Shown here: positions 7,165-7,586 of the stretch, piece by piece
How the letters are laid out: every line of letters starts with the position of its first letter
Numbering within the stretch: position 1 is the stretch's first letter
Assembly: GCA_030609785.1 (NCBI GenBank)
Contig: JAUWTC010000110.1
Location: forward strand, 1 to 7,586
DNA: 7,586 nucleotides
Source: Holophagae bacterium
GTDB taxonomy: Bacteria; Acidobacteriota; Thermoanaerobaculia; Thermoanaerobaculales; Sulfomarinibacteraceae
Direction: 5' to 3'
Position numbers and translations under genes: made by a program
The notes under the pieces: generated by a model
The model's input: the letters and a program-made list of their open reading frames with translations, nothing else
Database searches by the model: none
Told to the model about the DNA's origin: nothing

Positions 7165-7271
7165 CCGTGCCTTTTTGTGGCTATTGTTCCCTCTACCCTG
7201 CGTTACCCTCGAAAGAGACCTACCGAACCCAGACGCCAACGGAAGGAAAAATAGCCACAAAAAGGCAGGTG
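7163..7271. repeat. Long inverted repeat in the skp/rdgC-like intergenic region
   Basis: TGCCTTTTTGTGGCTATT at 7168-7185 is the exact reverse complement of bases 7250-7267. Beyond one mismatch the pairing continues for four bases on the inner side (7187-7190 with 7245-7248). On the outer side it continues for four bases past a one-base bulge (7163-7166 with 7268-7271). The arms are about 27 bases and the spacer 54 bases. An 18-base perfect arm is not expected by chance here. No flanking target duplication is evident. It may be a small palindromic repeat element, a paired protein-binding site, or a leader hairpin for a transcript from further right. The rest of the 279-base gap (7272-7404) is A-rich and holds only a weak dyad, CCGAAAA at 7328-7334 and TTTTCGG at 7363-7369. 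Confidence 0.65.
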
Positions 7272-7404
7272 GGGAGGAAAACAAGAGTCTGTGGGGAGTT
7301 GCACTCAGGTATTCCGCGCAAAAAAGCCCGAAAATTGACCCAGAAATTAAAAACAAGGGCCGTTTTCGGACGAGAAACCGCTATCCTCTCTGACCGGAGG
7401 CACG

Positions 7405-7586
7405 ATGGGACTTCTGACAGGATCTGCGAGTGTGACTCGGTGCATTGCGACATCGAGATCCGACAACCCCGAATTCGACGATTTCGCGTTCGAAGAGATT
7501 CTTCCCGGGTCGACGGTACGCGAACGCGTGGGCTTTCTGCCCTTCGAGCCCGGCGCCCAATATCAGATCGGGCAGCATCGATGGGC
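7405..7586 (+). CDS. rdgC: RdgC-like recombination-associated protein (partial, 3' end outside window)
   Basis: The frame opens at ATG 7405-7407 behind GGAGG at 7396-7400, a rather short four-base spacing, and stays open to the window edge for 60 codons. The opening MGLLTGSASVTR, then EILPGSTVRERVGFLPFEPG and a conserved-looking YQIGQHRWA, recalls the N-terminus of RdgC-like proteins from non-enterobacterial phyla, which begin MGxxxGSxSxxR and continue with a GW/GF-P motif. RdgC binds double-stranded DNA as a ring and in Escherichia coli restrains RecA. The call rests on 60 residues recalled from memory and could be wrong; the coding region itself is well supported. The gene diverges from skp, and codon use fits the rest of the window. 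Confidence 0.6.
   Translation, partial: MGLLTGSASVTRCIATSRSDNPEFDDFAFEEILPGSTVRERVGFLPFEPGAQYQIGQHRW

Noticed and set aside
7162..7170. Short dyad GCACCGTGC next to the skp -10 element as a second copy of the recA site
   Set aside because: The half-sites are one base apart rather than five, so it is not the same motif as the recA dyad; shared GCACC alone is weak.
7126..7356. Upstream extension of the skp frame to an ATG at 7356
   Set aside because: It would place 77 residues before an intact signal peptide and read through the long inverted repeat. ATG at 7125 has its own GGGAGG site.
7328..7369. Dyad CCGAAAA and TTTTCGG in the skp/rdgC-like gap
   Set aside because: Seven-base arms across 28 bases are close to chance in A-rich DNA, and no T-tract or promoter context supports a terminator or operator.

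Overview
This is bacterial DNA with high G+C content and tight gene packing. The RecA sequence, the periplasmic chaperone Skp, a DsbA-like exported protein and an RdgC-like protein together point to a diderm (Gram-negative-type) bacterium. The style of the proteins recalls Acidobacteriota or the former Deltaproteobacteria, but that placement is an impression, not a phylogeny.

The minus strand carries almost everything and is transcribed from right to left. It starts at about 7160 with a possible extended -10 promoter. The order is skp/ompH-like (7125-6607), a large membrane-anchored LTA-synthase-type phosphotransferase (6570-4171), a GT39/ArnT-like membrane glycosyltransferase (4174-1889, overlapping the previous gene by four bases), a structured intergenic region, recA (1746-700), a second structured gap, and the N-terminal part of an exported DsbA/thioredoxin-like protein (616 to beyond base 1). 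On the plus strand a partial rdgC-like gene begins at 7405 and leaves the window, so it diverges from skp across a 279-base intergenic region.

skp, the phosphotransferase and the glycosyltransferase look like one envelope operon. Skp escorts outer-membrane proteins through the periplasm. The other two enzymes have extracytoplasmic active sites and probably decorate a lipid, glycan or protein outside the inner membrane. The most unusual protein is the phosphotransferase, in which a secreted NBR1-like Ig domain precedes an LtaS-like membrane and sulfatase-fold module. recA appears to have its own promoter and a dyad at the ribosome-binding site that could be a LexA-type operator.

Non-coding structure is concentrated in three places. 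The skp/rdgC intergenic region holds a long inverted repeat. The stretch from the glycosyltransferase 3' end to recA holds a G/C-rich inverted and tandem repeat that appears to encode the protein's tail, plus a perfect 12-bp stem-loop. The recA to dsb-like gap holds three mutually exclusive hairpins. I saw no tRNA, rRNA, CRISPR array, transposase or phage gene.
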